Assembly (NCBI GenBank): GCA_023375785.1
Contig: SZWC01000557.1
Location: forward strand, 333,655-397,654
DNA: 64,000 nucleotides
Direction of reading: 5' to 3'
From: Penium margaritaceum
Lineage: Eukaryota; Streptophyta; Zygnematophyceae; Desmidiales; Peniaceae
Below the pieces are notes generated by a model that was given only the letters and a program-made list of their open reading frames with translations, was not told the origin of the DNA and did not search any database. Numbering within the stretch: the first letter of the stretch is position 1; every line of letters starts with the position of its first letter. A program made the position numbers and the translations under genes. This document shows, piece after piece, positions 29,148-38,518 of the stretch.

Positions 29148-30098
29148 TTAATCTGGGATTACGCCGGGGCTGGGGCCTCTGTGTACCCGAGGTTGTTTCT
29201 CTTTCCGTAGCTCCGCGACCGCTTCCTCTTCCGCCTTCCACTTTCCTTTCGGAGCAGGAGTTGTCTCCTCCGGGAAAGTCAGTGCCGGCTCCTCACTTCG
29301 ACTGGTGTCTACCGGCGCTGTTCTTCTGGTCTGGCTCAGCGTCGCTGCTGCTTTCCACACCACTACCGCCGCTCGGGCCTGAAGTTGTGCCTTCCGCCGT
29401 AGGGAGCTAACGGATGGCTCTGGGCGGTAGCGCTTGACGCCAGCCTTGTACCTCTTCCCCATCTGCTCTCCTTCGGCTCCTGCCTGCCTCGCCGCGGTCC
29501 TATCTGTTGTTGCTTCCTTTGCTGCCTCCGTTGCTGTACTACCTGCTCCCACTCTGGCCGCCTCCGCGGTTGCTTGTGTTTCTGCTGCTACCTGTGCCTC
29601 CGTGGCTGCTGCCTCTGCTACCTTGTCTGTTGCTATCGCTGTTGCCTCCCCTGCCGCTACTGCTACTGCCTCTGCCTCTGTTTTTGCCGCTTCTGTTGTT
29701 GCTGCTGTTGCCTCCACTTCCGCCGCTTCTGCTGCTGCTGCTACTGCTTCTGCCACTGCTGCTGCCGCCGCTGCTTTTGCTTCCCCCATGATTTCCCTTA
29801 TGAGTTCTTCTGCAGTCTCCTTGTCTGTCTTAGCCGCCGCGTCCCGTTCCTTAGCCAATCGGGCTTCCTTCTCTGCGACTTCTGCGGCCACTCGCTCTGA
29901 CTCGGCTGCCTCTTCCTCCCATTCCTTCCGCAGGCGTTCCTGCATCTGCTGCAATTGAGGAGAGGGCTGGGTGTATTCGCGAGCCTCCTCCACCTCCGCA
30001 TCCCTCTTGCTCTTGTCCTCTCGGCATATTTCCGCTGCCTCCTTGACCCACTGTCGCACATCTTCTTGCTTGAGGTTCAGTCCCTTTCCTCGAACCAC
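29148..30098 (-). CDS. Ty3 element: Ala/Glu-rich coiled-coil protein region
   Basis: 316-codon open frame in phase with its neighbours. Residues 1-100 are highly charged (QLQQMQERLRKEWEEEAAE, EKEARLAKERDAAAKTDKE) and fit a long coiled coil. Residues 100-205 are an alanine-dominated low-complexity repeat (units such as AAEAAEVEATAATTEAAK). The rest is basic and Pro/Glu-rich. No enzymatic motif. It lies between RNase H and the integrase motif, where most Ty3 elements have only a short connection. The Ala stretch corresponds to GCN-repeat DNA at 29,500-29,800. Confidence 0.5.
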   Translation of the reverse strand: MVRGKGLNLKQEDVRQWVKEAAEICREDKSKRDAEVEEAREYTQPSPQLQQMQERLRKEWEEEAAESERVAAEVAEKEARLAKERDAAAKTDKETAEELIREIMGEAKAAAAAAVAEAVAAAAEAAEVEATAATTEAAKTEAEAVAVAAGEATAIATDKVAEAAATEAQVAAETQATAEAARVGAGSTATEAAKEATTDRTAARQAGAEGEQMGKRYKAGVKRYRPEPSVSSLRRKAQLQARAAVVVWKAAATLSQTRRTAPVDTSRSEEPALTFPEETTPAPKGKWKAEEEAVAELRKEKQPRVHRGPSPGVIPD

Positions 30099-30164
30099 GG
30101 TCTAGTGCGTCTCTACGACCGCTGCCGCTACCCTGGTGCGTATCACATTCTGGAGCGTCAGCGT

Positions 30165-30728
30165 CTAGCATTTTTCCATGGCTTCCATCCAGCATCCCTC
30201 AGGTCCCTGGGTGTCCGCAAGCCACGATCTTTCTTCTTGTGGGTACTGAACACTCCATCTGGCATAGACGAGGTTGAGCAGATATCCCCACCTCCATTCG
30301 TCTGCTGCGGACCTTCTCCGCGGTACCTCTGCCGATCCAGGTACTTGGTCATTCACATGGTACAAGATGAGGGCTCTGGCCCTCTCCTGGAGCAGGTGCA
30401 CGTACCGTCTTTCTGGACTGCTCCGCTCGTCCTTTTGCATCCTGTTCCACAACAATCGAGCGACTTCCAGTGATGGGTCCGCCCGTTCGGTGTTCAATAG
30501 TTCTGCAACACCAGTCATGTCACAGGTCATCCCTGGTTTGGTGTTCAGGCTATCCCGTAGTGCCAAGACAAGGCGCTTTGCGCCTGCTGTCTCCAGTAGG
30601 AGCACCTGCCTCTCGTGCACTCCGAGGGCCAGCACCCCCGTACCTGCTCCCTTTAGTACTACCTGCCACATCCTGCCGAACGGTGAATCCTCGAATTCCG
30701 CGCGGATCACTTCTGGAATCTCTGTCAA
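30165..30728 (-). CDS. Ty3 element: unrecognised 187-aa domain
   Basis: Open minus-strand frame in phase with the coiled coil and linker. It has a globular composition: an N-terminal segment (PFGRMWQVVLKGAGTGVLAL) with alternating hydrophobics suggests beta strands, followed by helical stretches (LEVARLLWNRMQKDE, YVHLLQERARALILYH) and a Trp-rich end (DEWRWGYLLNLVYARW). I recognise no family. Its placement inside the element makes a retroelement accessory role likely, but a captured host fragment cannot be excluded. Confidence 0.45.
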   Translation of the reverse strand: MTEIPEVIRAEFEDSPFGRMWQVVLKGAGTGVLALGVHERQVLLLETAGAKRLVLALRDSLNTKPGMTCDMTGVAELLNTERADPSLEVARLLWNRMQKDERSSPERRYVHLLQERARALILYHVNDQVPGSAEVPRRRSAADEWRWGYLLNLVYARWSVQYPQEERSWLADTQGPEGCWMEAMEKC

Positions 30729-30731
30729 TAG

Positions 30732-31271
30732 CTAGAGCATGACGCTGCTTACCACCTCCAGCAACAGGGCTTCCTTGAGCTGCTCTCCGCTGTCTCCTGA
30801 GCTTTCCTCGAGGTACGTTCTCGCCCCCTCCATCACCGTTCCTGTGCCCAGCAGGGGGCGTGCAGGTTGCCGAGTTGGACTGCCGCGCAAGATCGGTGGC
30901 GAGTGAGAGAGTGCCGTCGTGGCAGGGGAGGGGACTGGGGTAACCAGGGTTCGAGCTTCATCTCGCGGGCTTGGTGTTGGGATGGCGGTCATTCTTGCCG
31001 CTGCCTGCGTGGCTCCTACCGCTCGCTCAATACGTCTGACGATCCGCGTCGGTGTGCTTGTGGCCGGGCCTTGTTGCGACGGGCCTGGAGATTTGGCCAC
31101 AAGTGGCGTGACCTGCGTTGTTGTTCGTTCCGCGGAACTCGACCGCGGTTGGATTGTTACTACTGGTCTTGTGGTTTGTGTCAGGGTGGTCCCTGCAGCC
31201 GGGCTGGGCCGCAGTGAGGCAGCAGCCGCTGCTGGGGTGGCCGTCACTGGTGTTGGCGGGGTTCTCGTCAC
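30732..31271 (-). CDS. Ty3 element: Pro/Thr/Ala-rich linker region
   Basis: 179-codon frame, in phase with the following domain and separated from it by one stop (30,732). Composed mainly of Thr, Pro, Ala and Ser with RRIERAVGATQAAARM in the middle and a more hydrophobic end (EQLKEALLLEVVSSVML). It looks like an unstructured spacer. The overlapping region 31,268-31,579 has another frame of similar composition. Confidence 0.4.
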   Translation of the reverse strand: MTRTPPTPVTATPAAAAASLRPSPAAGTTLTQTTRPVVTIQPRSSSAERTTTQVTPLVAKSPGPSQQGPATSTPTRIVRRIERAVGATQAAARMTAIPTPSPRDEARTLVTPVPSPATTALSHSPPILRGSPTRQPARPLLGTGTVMEGARTYLEESSGDSGEQLKEALLLEVVSSVML

Positions 31272-31575
31272 CGAGCCAGGTCGGGACGTGCCTGTTGCAC
31301 TCGCACGTGGTGCTGGTGTCCTTGCAGGTGTGGTCCTTGTCGTGGGTCCCTGCCGCGGTAGGGCCGCTGTTCCTGTTGGTAGTGTTGGTGTCCGTGCTGG
31401 GCGGTGCCCCGCACCCGTGTTAAGAGCAAGACGGCGTAGCTGCCGCCGGGAGGGTCCACCCCTCCCGCGACGAAGGCGCGGACCCTGTGCCTTGATTGCG
31501 TGCCATGTCGGATGTTCCGCGTGCGAGAGCCAAGCTGTGCGTTATCCGTCGAGTGTGTCGGGCGCCGGTGAGAGC

Positions 31576-32199
31576 TCAATCGAAAGTGGAGGTGACCGCT
31601 CTCGGAGATGGCCGATGCGAGGTAAAGAGTGGGGTGAATAATCGAATGCCGGAACTGGAAATGAGACTGAGGATGCCGGCACCGATTAATATATCCGCTT
31701 GGCGCGGCGCGAGCCAGTCCGCCACGAGCAGAACATCGTATGTGCGGACATCGCAGACATGGACGGTTTGTGCCGCATGTACATTCGCCACCTGCATGGG
31801 GAGGCCCACGATTTGTCCGAGCGGCGCGTCAATGTCTCCGGTGGAGATGGAGAAGCGGAGTCGAGTGGATTGGATGAGGTACTGCATGTGGAGCGGGCGG
31901 ACCATCCGGAGCGCAATCGTTGTATGAGTGGCGCCAGTGTCCATGATGGCCACGAACTTACGGCCACAGACCCACACGTAACACCATGCCACGTGGGCAT
32001 CGGGGGGGTGCGCGCGGTCGGGGGGTGAGGGCCACGGGTGCCCAGGTGCGTGATACACGTGCAGCGGCACCCCGTACGCTAGAATGAGTGAGGATGATGC
32101 TGCGGGATAATAGGCGGATGCCAGCCAGGCTACCTCGCGTGTATGAGAGGCGGATGCCAGGAGGGGAAAGGGAGGTATTGTGAGTGTCGAGGAGGACAC
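31576..32199 (-). CDS. Ty3 element: second aspartic protease (intact DTGA)
   Basis: 207-codon open frame. CYVWVCGRKFVAIMDTGATHTTIAL is clearly a retropepsin active site with DTGA intact. Downstream TYDVLLVADWLAPRQADILIG corresponds to the flap and second half. It is closely related to protease 1 of the same element (WICGRKFLAIINTGATHTT and RTYDVLLGMDYLVPRWA). Its location after RNase H is not normal for Ty3 elements, which have the protease between gag and reverse transcriptase. A tandem duplication by template switching is the likely origin. Confidence 0.82.
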   Translation of the reverse strand: MSSSTLTIPPFPLLASASHTREVAWLASAYYPAASSSLILAYGVPLHVYHAPGHPWPSPPDRAHPPDAHVAWCYVWVCGRKFVAIMDTGATHTTIALRMVRPLHMQYLIQSTRLRFSISTGDIDAPLGQIVGLPMQVANVHAAQTVHVCDVRTYDVLLVADWLAPRQADILIGAGILSLISSSGIRLFTPLFTSHRPSPRAVTSTFD

Positions 32200-32597
32200 G
32201 GAGAATTTCTGTAGATTCAGGGGAGTGGAGGAGGAAATCTACCAGAGTGAGGGGATGGCGGTTCTCCAGAAGTATTGTGGCAGGAGCAGAAGAGTGTGGT
32301 TCACTCAGTGGGGAAGTCTGTGGTGGAGCAGGGGACGTTCTCGAGGCTCGTGGATTTGCATATCGTGGGGGAATATGGGAAGCAATTTCTTCCAACATCC
32401 AACCGCGGATGGTAGGGTTATACCTGCGAGCAAGCTGCAGGCCAGACACGGAGATGGCTGGTAGAGTCTCTGCGACGGTCCACTCCACGGTGGAATCGAG
32501 TTCATTCAAGAGCTGCAAAGCGACTTCTTGTTCCTCCTTGTCGAATTCTCTTGCCACTCCCTTCCATTCTGCCTCACTGGAAGGAGGTGGTGTTCCG
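32200..32597 (-). pseudogene. Ty3 element: pre-protease spacer after RNase H
   Basis: Continues the reverse-transcriptase frame after a stop at 32,598. EFDKEEQEVALQLLNELD is followed by a Pro/Ser-rich linker. HPLTLVDFLLHSPESTEIL resembles PITEVNFFEFLRIYPEIA upstream of protease 1, supporting duplication of the whole pre-protease plus protease segment. The frame shifts near 32,200 into protease 2. Confidence 0.6.
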
Positions 32598-34237
32598 ATT
32601 TATAGAACAGGTCCCTCGTCATTTAGGGGTGCCTCCGCTGTGTCTGGCGGTGCCTGGTCTGGGTCTGGCCAGCCAGTGCGCGGAAGTCTGCTCAGGGCAT
32701 CCGCGTTGCGGTTTGCAAATGCAGGCTGGTACTTGATCTTCATGTTGTAACCCTGGAGAAGAAGTGCCCACTTGGGGAGGATGCCCTCATGGTTTTGAGT
32801 AGTTAGGAGCCACTGCAGCGCCTGGTGGTCTATAAGAGCCGTGAACGGCTTGCCATTCTTGATGTGATCGCGGAAGTGTTAGAGAGCCCAGAGGACAGCC
32901 AGGCATTCACCCTTCACCGGAGGGTACTTCTGCTCTTCTTCCGTGAGGGCACGACTGGCGTAGGCAATCACCTTGTGTGTGGGTTTCTGCACCGTCTGAG
33001 AGGGAATGGCCTCAAGCCCGTCCCGCGACCAGTCGGTAGTGATGGAGAACGGGAGGTTGAAGTCGGGGAACTCGAGCATAGGCGCGGTAACGAGACGGTG
33101 CTTGATCTCCTTCCAGGCGTGCGCGCAAGCCGTCGTCCATTCGAATGGTACGTCTTGGTGTGTCAACTCTTGGAGTGGCTTGATGATGCGCGCGTGGTCA
33201 CGCACTAACTTCCGGTAAAAGGAGACGAAACCCAGGAAAATCTTGACCTGTCCCGCGGAAGTGGGCTGACGCCATTCCTGTACTGCCGCGATCTTTTCTG
33301 GATCGGTCTTGATGCCATCCGCGCTCATTACGAAACCCAGGAACTCCATTTCCGCGACCCCGATAGAGCACTTGGCTGCCTTGAGCTTCAGGTTGGCTCT
33401 GCGGAGGGCAGCGAGGGCGGCCAGGGAAGAGAACAGTTCCTTGAAGGTGTGAGCTGCGACTATGATGTCGTCGATGTAGCAGCTGACATTGGGGATTCCG
33501 CGGAGGGTAGAGTCCATGACCCGCTGGAATGTCGCGCTTGCATTGCGGAGTCCAAAGGGCATGCGTGTAAACGCATATAGGCCCTCTAGTGTCACAAACA
33601 CAGTTTTGGCGATGGAGTCCGGGTGCATTGGGACGGCGTGAAAGGCAGCCTTCACATCGAGCTTTGCGAGCCATCCGCGACCCTGCTGGCGCTCCTGTAT
33701 GTCGACAATCAGAGGCATGGGGTACGCATCCTCCTTGGTCACGTGGTTGAGATCGTGGAAGTCTACGCAGAATCGCTTGGACCCGTCCGGCTTCCCAATG
33801 ATGACAAAGTTGGCACACCAGGGACTAACGATTGGGACAATCACCCCCTGCGCCTTCAGCTCCGCGAGCCCCTCTGTGATGATCTTCTCCTGCTCCGGGA
33901 GGATGCGCCGCACCTTCTGTTTTGTGGGCGCGGATTCTCCCGTGGAAATGACATGGAAGGCTTCCACGGCCCCCTGATCAACCGCGGAACCAGCGAAGAT
34001 ATCCGCGAATGCATCCAGCAGATCGGAGAAATCCTGCTTTTGTGCGGGCAAAAGTCGTGAATGGAGCATGTGATCCCATCGCGGTGGTGGTGATGATGCT
34101 GTTTCACACAGTGGGTAGAATTCCTCTTCTTCTTCAAGTTGATGACCTTCTCCCAGGATGCGTTGTCCCCTCTGCCACAGGCCCAGGAGATTGGTTTGTA
34201 CTCCGAGCTCACTTGACCCCCCGCAAGTTCCTCCCAT
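32598..34237 (-). pseudogene. Ty3/gypsy reverse transcriptase and RNase H
   Basis: Reverse transcriptase from about residue 60: PTKQKVRRILPEQ, GVIVPIVSPWCANFVIIGKPDGS, FCVDFHDLN, AKLDVKAAFHAVPMHP, FTRMPFGLRNASATFQRVMD and the active site SCYIDDIIVA (YIDD, intact). Then LNLKAAKCS, FLGFVMSADGIK and the connection FLGFVSFYRKLVRDHARI. RNase H: FSITTDWSRDGLEAI (usual DAS replaced by DWS), VIAYASRALTEEEQKYP, ECLAVLWAL, one stop (32,879), then ALIDHQALQWLL and NRNADALSRLP. This is the best preserved polymerase in the window, with only one internal stop. Confidence 0.95.
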
Positions 34238-35208
34238 TCTCTTGTTGTGACTTGTTCCGCAGCAGGCATGTCAGCCGTGATGGACGGTAGTTTACTCGCA
34301 TGAACTTGAGAGTCCTCTGCTACCGCATCCAGGAGGGAGAAGGATTCGCCGCCAGTCACAGGCACCGCTACCCTTTCTCCGGTGGTAATGGAGCACAATG
34401 CGTCTTCCCCAGAAGCGGAACTGAGTTGCATGGTTCCGAGGGAGAAAAGAAGGTTGGCCCATCGCGGTACCAGGTAATCCATGCCCAGGAGTACATCGTA
34501 CGTCCTGGCCCGCGTGACTTGGACGTTCACTGGTTTATGAAGAGATCCCACCTGTATGGGTAGGCCGTGAACATCCCCATCTCCATAGTCCATTCCGCCC
34601 GCTGAGTTGCTAAACAGGCGTCGGGTAGGGAGGATGTGCTGTGTCCATCCGAGCACGAGGAGGACGCGGAACGCCACTGTGGTATGAGTGGCCCCTGTGT
34701 TAATTATGGCCAGGAACTTCCTTCCGCATATCCAAATCATGCAGCAGGCGACCTCGTAATGGTTGTCGTCTCGGCGCGGTGGTTCCAGGGCTTGCGGAGC
34801 CCATCCCCACTCTTCTTCAAGGCTCATTGCGAGCGAAGTGTCAGGCACCGCACAACGGGTATCCTGCGTGCCAGCATTGGACGTGATGCAGCTAAGGGAG
34901 ATGCCCACAGCTTGGAGGCGTTGATTAGCTCTGGAGAACTCCCCCTTTAGTCGCGATGCGATCTCTGGGTAGATGCGGAGGAACTCAAAGAAGTTTACTT
35001 CCGTGATGGGAGTGGTGAATAGACGCAGGATGGGGTCAGAGCTTCCCTCCGCGGCGTCTGGGGCTGTTGTAGGCGCTGGCAAAGATGAAGCAGGTTGTTT
35101 TTCCGCCGCGGGTGGTGGTTTTGCCTGCCGTCGTTTCTCCGGCACGATGGTGCGTTTAGCAATTGCCTCTTGGAATCGTTCCTCTGCAGCTTGTGCCTTG
35201 CGCCGCAT
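34238..35208 (-). pseudogene. Ty3 protease 1 (NTGA)
   Basis: Frame 35,208 to about 34,100. The N-terminal part is basic (RRKAQAAEERFQEAIAKR) with a Pro/Ala linker; then CMIWICGRKFLAIINTGATHTTVAF, where the catalytic Asp is Asn; then RARTYDVLLGMDYLVPRWANLL. Asp to Asn at this position abolishes retropepsin catalysis (established for the family). A frameshift joins it to the reverse transcriptase. A His run (HHHHH) lies near 34,090. Confidence 0.88.
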
Positions 35209-35216
35209 ATCTTCCT

Positions 35217-36214
35217 ATACTCTGGCGGCCATCTGTAGGTCCCATGCGCGCAAGCCTGATTCTTGGGCTCGTGTAATGAGAGTGGTCTCTGCTTTGGTGA
35301 GAGGCAACTCGGTAGTCTCATCCTCCGCCATCGGCAGCCCCAGCTTGACATTGCGGGCTCCACTCGTGGAGTTCGCGGGTGCCTGTGGGTTGGGCAGAAT
35401 ACCCTGCCCTCCCGGGGTAGTCTAGGTTTGATGATCCGGTGCCTGCCGCCCAGCTTGCGTCTGCTGCTGAGGCTGCTGATCCTGCCATGGTTCATTATAA
35501 TATCGCTGCCACTGCTGCACCATATGGTCCTGTTGCATAGGATCAGTTCGCGGAACGCCTTGTCTTTTTCGCGGACAGTCTCGAGCGATGTGCTGCAGGC
35601 TCTCGCAGGTGTAACATGCCTTTGGCTTAGACTGGGAGGCCTGTGCGGCTGGTACTGGTGCATGAGAATCTCCACCTTGATGCTGTCGCGTAGACCGCTG
35701 CCATGTGGAAATGAATGTGGCGTCTTGCACCGCGTCCTGCAGCGACTGGTAGCGACTGGCGCCCAGGGATCATCAGACTGCTGATCTCATCTGGAACTCC
35801 GCGGATGAGATTTTGCAGGAGGACCCACAGCGGCAGTCCTTCCCCTTGAGGGTTCTTTGCGATTGATGTCCAAGTGAGGAACTGATCCAAAAACCTTCGG
35901 ATGTTGGTGTCCTTCCGCATGACCTCCTTTTCAATTTTGCACAGTGCTTCTTCCTTGGTCAGCCGCTTGAAGCGCTCAATCAGCGCGTTGCCAAAATCCT
36001 TGAAAGAGTTGAACGGCGCGCGAACATTGTACCAGTCCTCCGTAGCACCCTGAAGATGGAGCTCCGTAGTGGCCAGGCAAAGGTCTGGTGGGATCCGTCC
36101 TATGCTGGCATGTATCATTATCTGCTTCAACCATGTCCATGGGTCCTCTTTAGGGATCCCTTTGAAGATCTCCAGCCCGAGAATGTTGGCTGGCTGTGCA
36201 CATACATATTGCAG
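35217..36214 (-). pseudogene. Ty3 gag capsid and zinc knuckle
   Basis: Capsid (retrotrans_gag): PWTWLKQIMIHASI, ELHLQGATEDWYN, FGNALIERFKRLTKEE and FLDQFLTWTSIAKN, standard for Ty3 gag. A frameshift near 35,765 then leads to QSKPKACYTCESLQHIARDC, a CX2CX4HX4C knuckle. A Gln-rich tail follows, a stop at 35,422 and further frame toward protease 1. Confidence 0.88.
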
Positions 36215-37543
36215 CTAGGGCACTGTATTTCTGATGACCATGGATGTCACCGCGGAGAACGGGTGCATGGTTGGAGGAGGGGGGTTGGAGTGTGCGGCCG
36301 TGACCGCCGAGTAACCCTCATGACTAGTTTTCGGTTGCCCCTGGGGTGCAGGTGTGGGGTTGCTCATTGGGGCTGTCGCCAGAAGAGCATAGTAATGAGT
36401 CGCAGGGGTGGCCTGCGTCTCGTAGGGTGCGGAGTAGAAGGTAGTCCCAAGGGGCGGTACCTGTGGGTTCGGGGCGGCGGGGGTCGTAAGCCCTGGCAAC
36501 CAGTAGCTTTGAGGTAGAGGGTGTGACACCGTAGAGTGGTAGAGCGGGATGGCGGTAGATACCGCAGGGGTCATGGTGGTCGCTCGATTTGGCGGGAGAG
36601 CAGGGTAGGTGGAGTGGGGTGCCGTCCTCTGCACCTGGCTGGTATGTAGTGTTGGATGGACCGTAATCCCAGTTGGCGCGGTGCTGATCGGTTGTTGGCG
36701 ATAGACTGGATGTCCAACCGCCACAGGCATTAGTTGCGGTGTCATAGGGGTCGATGGTTGCTGTGGTGGTATCTGCTGCATGGATACCTGCGGCAGCATT
36801 CCTGCCATAGAGGGCGTGGCCGAGGTGCCCATCATCACCCAGCCTGGTGGGGCTGTGGAAGAAGAGATTGTTGCGGGCCTCGTGTACGGCAGTGTCCCTT
36901 GCAATGCCGGGTTGGGTTGTGGCTTGGGCCTTGTGAGTGACTGCTGGATCGCGTCGAATGGCTGCGGAATCAAGGGGGATTGGTGCATCATGCCCCCTCT
37001 CTGTTCCCCCTGCAGTGTTCCTTGCCATCCAGCGAATTGTGGGTTGTGGCTCACCGTTGCCGTCACACTTGGTGTTGCTAGGATCTCCGCAGCTGTCAAC
37101 TGCGGATTCACCTGTAGGGATACTCCTTCTATCGCATTGGATAGTCCAACCCTGGCTGTCTGATCCCCTTCCGCATGTTCTGGTGTGGGTGGGTGGTGCT
37201 GCTGCCTCATTTCCGGCATCACCGGCGACCCACCCGGTTGTTCGGTACACACTTCCTGCAGAGGTTGTCTCATCCCTCTTTCTCTGGAGACAAGCGGAGG
37301 CGGGGAGGTTGTAATCCCTGCTAAGGGCGCGGATGGCAGGTGATCCTCATCTGCTATCCATGGCTGCTGCATTACGCCGCGCCGTTGATAAACCGGCCCT
37401 TGATATGGCAATGTTCTCCTGGTCTCCGAGAGTCCGTCTGCTGGCGGTGGCACATTGGAAAACCACCTGGACTCCATAGAGTCCTTGCCCTGGAGCTGGT
37501 GGGTTCCGCGTACATCTTGGCTGTGTACGCTTTCCACCTCCAC
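36215..37543 (-). CDS. Ty3 gag N-terminal Pro/Gln-rich region
   Basis: 442-codon open frame starting at 37,543, in phase with the capsid frame; a single stop at 36,215 separates them. Composed of Pro, Gln, Thr and Ser with no globular block until the end. Unusually long for a gag N-terminus. No homology recognised. Confidence 0.6.
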   Translation of the reverse strand: MEVESVHSQDVRGTHQLQGKDSMESRWFSNVPPPADGLSETRRTLPYQGPVYQRRGVMQQPWIADEDHLPSAPLAGITTSPPPLVSRERGMRQPLQEVCTEQPGGSPVMPEMRQQHHPPTPEHAEGDQTARVGLSNAIEGVSLQVNPQLTAAEILATPSVTATVSHNPQFAGWQGTLQGEQRGGMMHQSPLIPQPFDAIQQSLTRPKPQPNPALQGTLPYTRPATISSSTAPPGWVMMGTSATPSMAGMLPQVSMQQIPPQQPSTPMTPQLMPVAVGHPVYRQQPISTAPTGITVHPTLHTSQVQRTAPHSTYPALPPNRATTMTPAVSTAIPLYHSTVSHPLPQSYWLPGLTTPAAPNPQVPPLGTTFYSAPYETQATPATHYYALLATAPMSNPTPAPQGQPKTSHEGYSAVTAAHSNPPPPTMHPFSAVTSMVIRNTVP

Positions 37544-37870
37544 GAGGTCCTACAGCGCGTTCATGATATGCCAGTGTAGCTGTTCCAGCCACTCGATGAT
37601 TCTCCGGTTCTGTCCCAATGGGTCCGCGCCCGTCGATGAACTGACAGGCATACAAGAGGGCGTGGGCGAGGTCTCCCTACTGTCCGCCTGTGTGGCCGCA
37701 CGCCGCTGCAGGAAGTGACGTATAGAGACCTGCTGCAAATGTTGCTGGTGCCGCCTCCGCGTATCTTGATGCACAAAACTGGCTGCCGACATGTATGACT
37801 GAATATAAAGGCTCGTGCAGTTCTGCTGGCAAAGAGCAAGGAACTGTCCACGCTCACCGTACCATGACAC
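37544..37870 (-). other. Ty3 leader and PBS region
   Basis: Between the 5' LTR end and gag. After the LTR the minus strand reads GTGTCATGGTACGGTGAGCG. I could not assign a primer tRNA. Confidence 0.5.
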
Positions 37871-38272
37871 TGATACCCCCAATTTTGCCGCGCATAATGC
37901 TACTTCCGCGCTTTTTGACTCCGCGTTTACTTCTGCTCCGCGATTTTGCCGTTCCGCGATTCTGCTGGTCACTCCTGCGCTACCTCTCCTGGACTTCCGC
38001 GGATGCTTCGTACCTTCTGGGCCCTAGTTGTAGGCAGTGCTCCATGGTTCCCTCCTTGCCAGCAGGATAGTCCGCCACCTCGTGGCCTCTGACTCCTTTG
38101 CCCGCGGAACCCCGTTCCGCGGTCGTGTACAAGGCCGCGGACTCGCCAACAGCACTCCTTGCGCGATTTGTACTCCCTGGTGACGACAGCACTCAGCGGT
38201 ATCTTGGGTTGCTCGTAAGAAGGGTGGATTGAGCTGTATGTTCCGCGCGCACCTGGAGGATATGAATTCGTC

Positions 38273-38295
38273 CTCCGCGGAACAACTCCGCGGAG
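38273..38295. repeat. LTR hairpin, 9-bp perfect arms (5' LTR)
   Basis: CTCCGCGGA, ACAAC, TCCGCGGAG; paired counterpart of 26,155-26,177. Confidence 0.9.
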
Positions 38296-38511
38296 AGCAC
38301 GGTTGCAAGTTCCTCAACTGGTGCAGATCTTAGAGGGTGGAGCGTGGGTGTGAACCAAGACCAGTACTCACGCGGATTGATGAGACAGAAGGACTGTTAA
38401 GCTCATGAGCGGGAAATAGACTTACATTAACTCAAGTCACAAGAGATCAGACAAAGGGGAGGTAAGCTCGGTCATTGGCCAGATTCGACTAGTCCCTCCG
38501 CTACACTACTA

Positions 38512-38518
38512 CTTTATA
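38512..38518 (-). promoter_or_regulatory. TATA box, Ty3 5' LTR
   Basis: TATAAAG on the minus strand, same context as the 3' LTR. Confidence 0.55.

Noticed and set aside
29500-29800. CRISPR-like or regularly spaced repeat array
   Set aside because: The repeats are imperfect trinucleotide-derived codon repeats without spacers; the window is eukaryotic.
29434-29958. Plus-strand Ala/Ser-rich frames (also Leu-rich and Cys-rich frames) at 29,434-29,958
   Set aside because: GCN repeats are open in several frames on both strands. Only the minus-strand frame is in phase with the element and has a plausible coiled coil.
30919-31641. 240-codon plus-strand frame, Val/Gly/Arg-rich
   Set aside because: Opposite the Thr/Pro/Ala linker. 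Its composition follows from complementing Pro/Thr/Ala codons; no motifs.
36780-37163. Plus-strand frames opposite the Pro/Gln-rich gag region
   Set aside because: Gly/Ser/Cys-rich shadows of Pro/Gln/Thr codons; no domain, and the minus-strand frame is in phase with the capsid.
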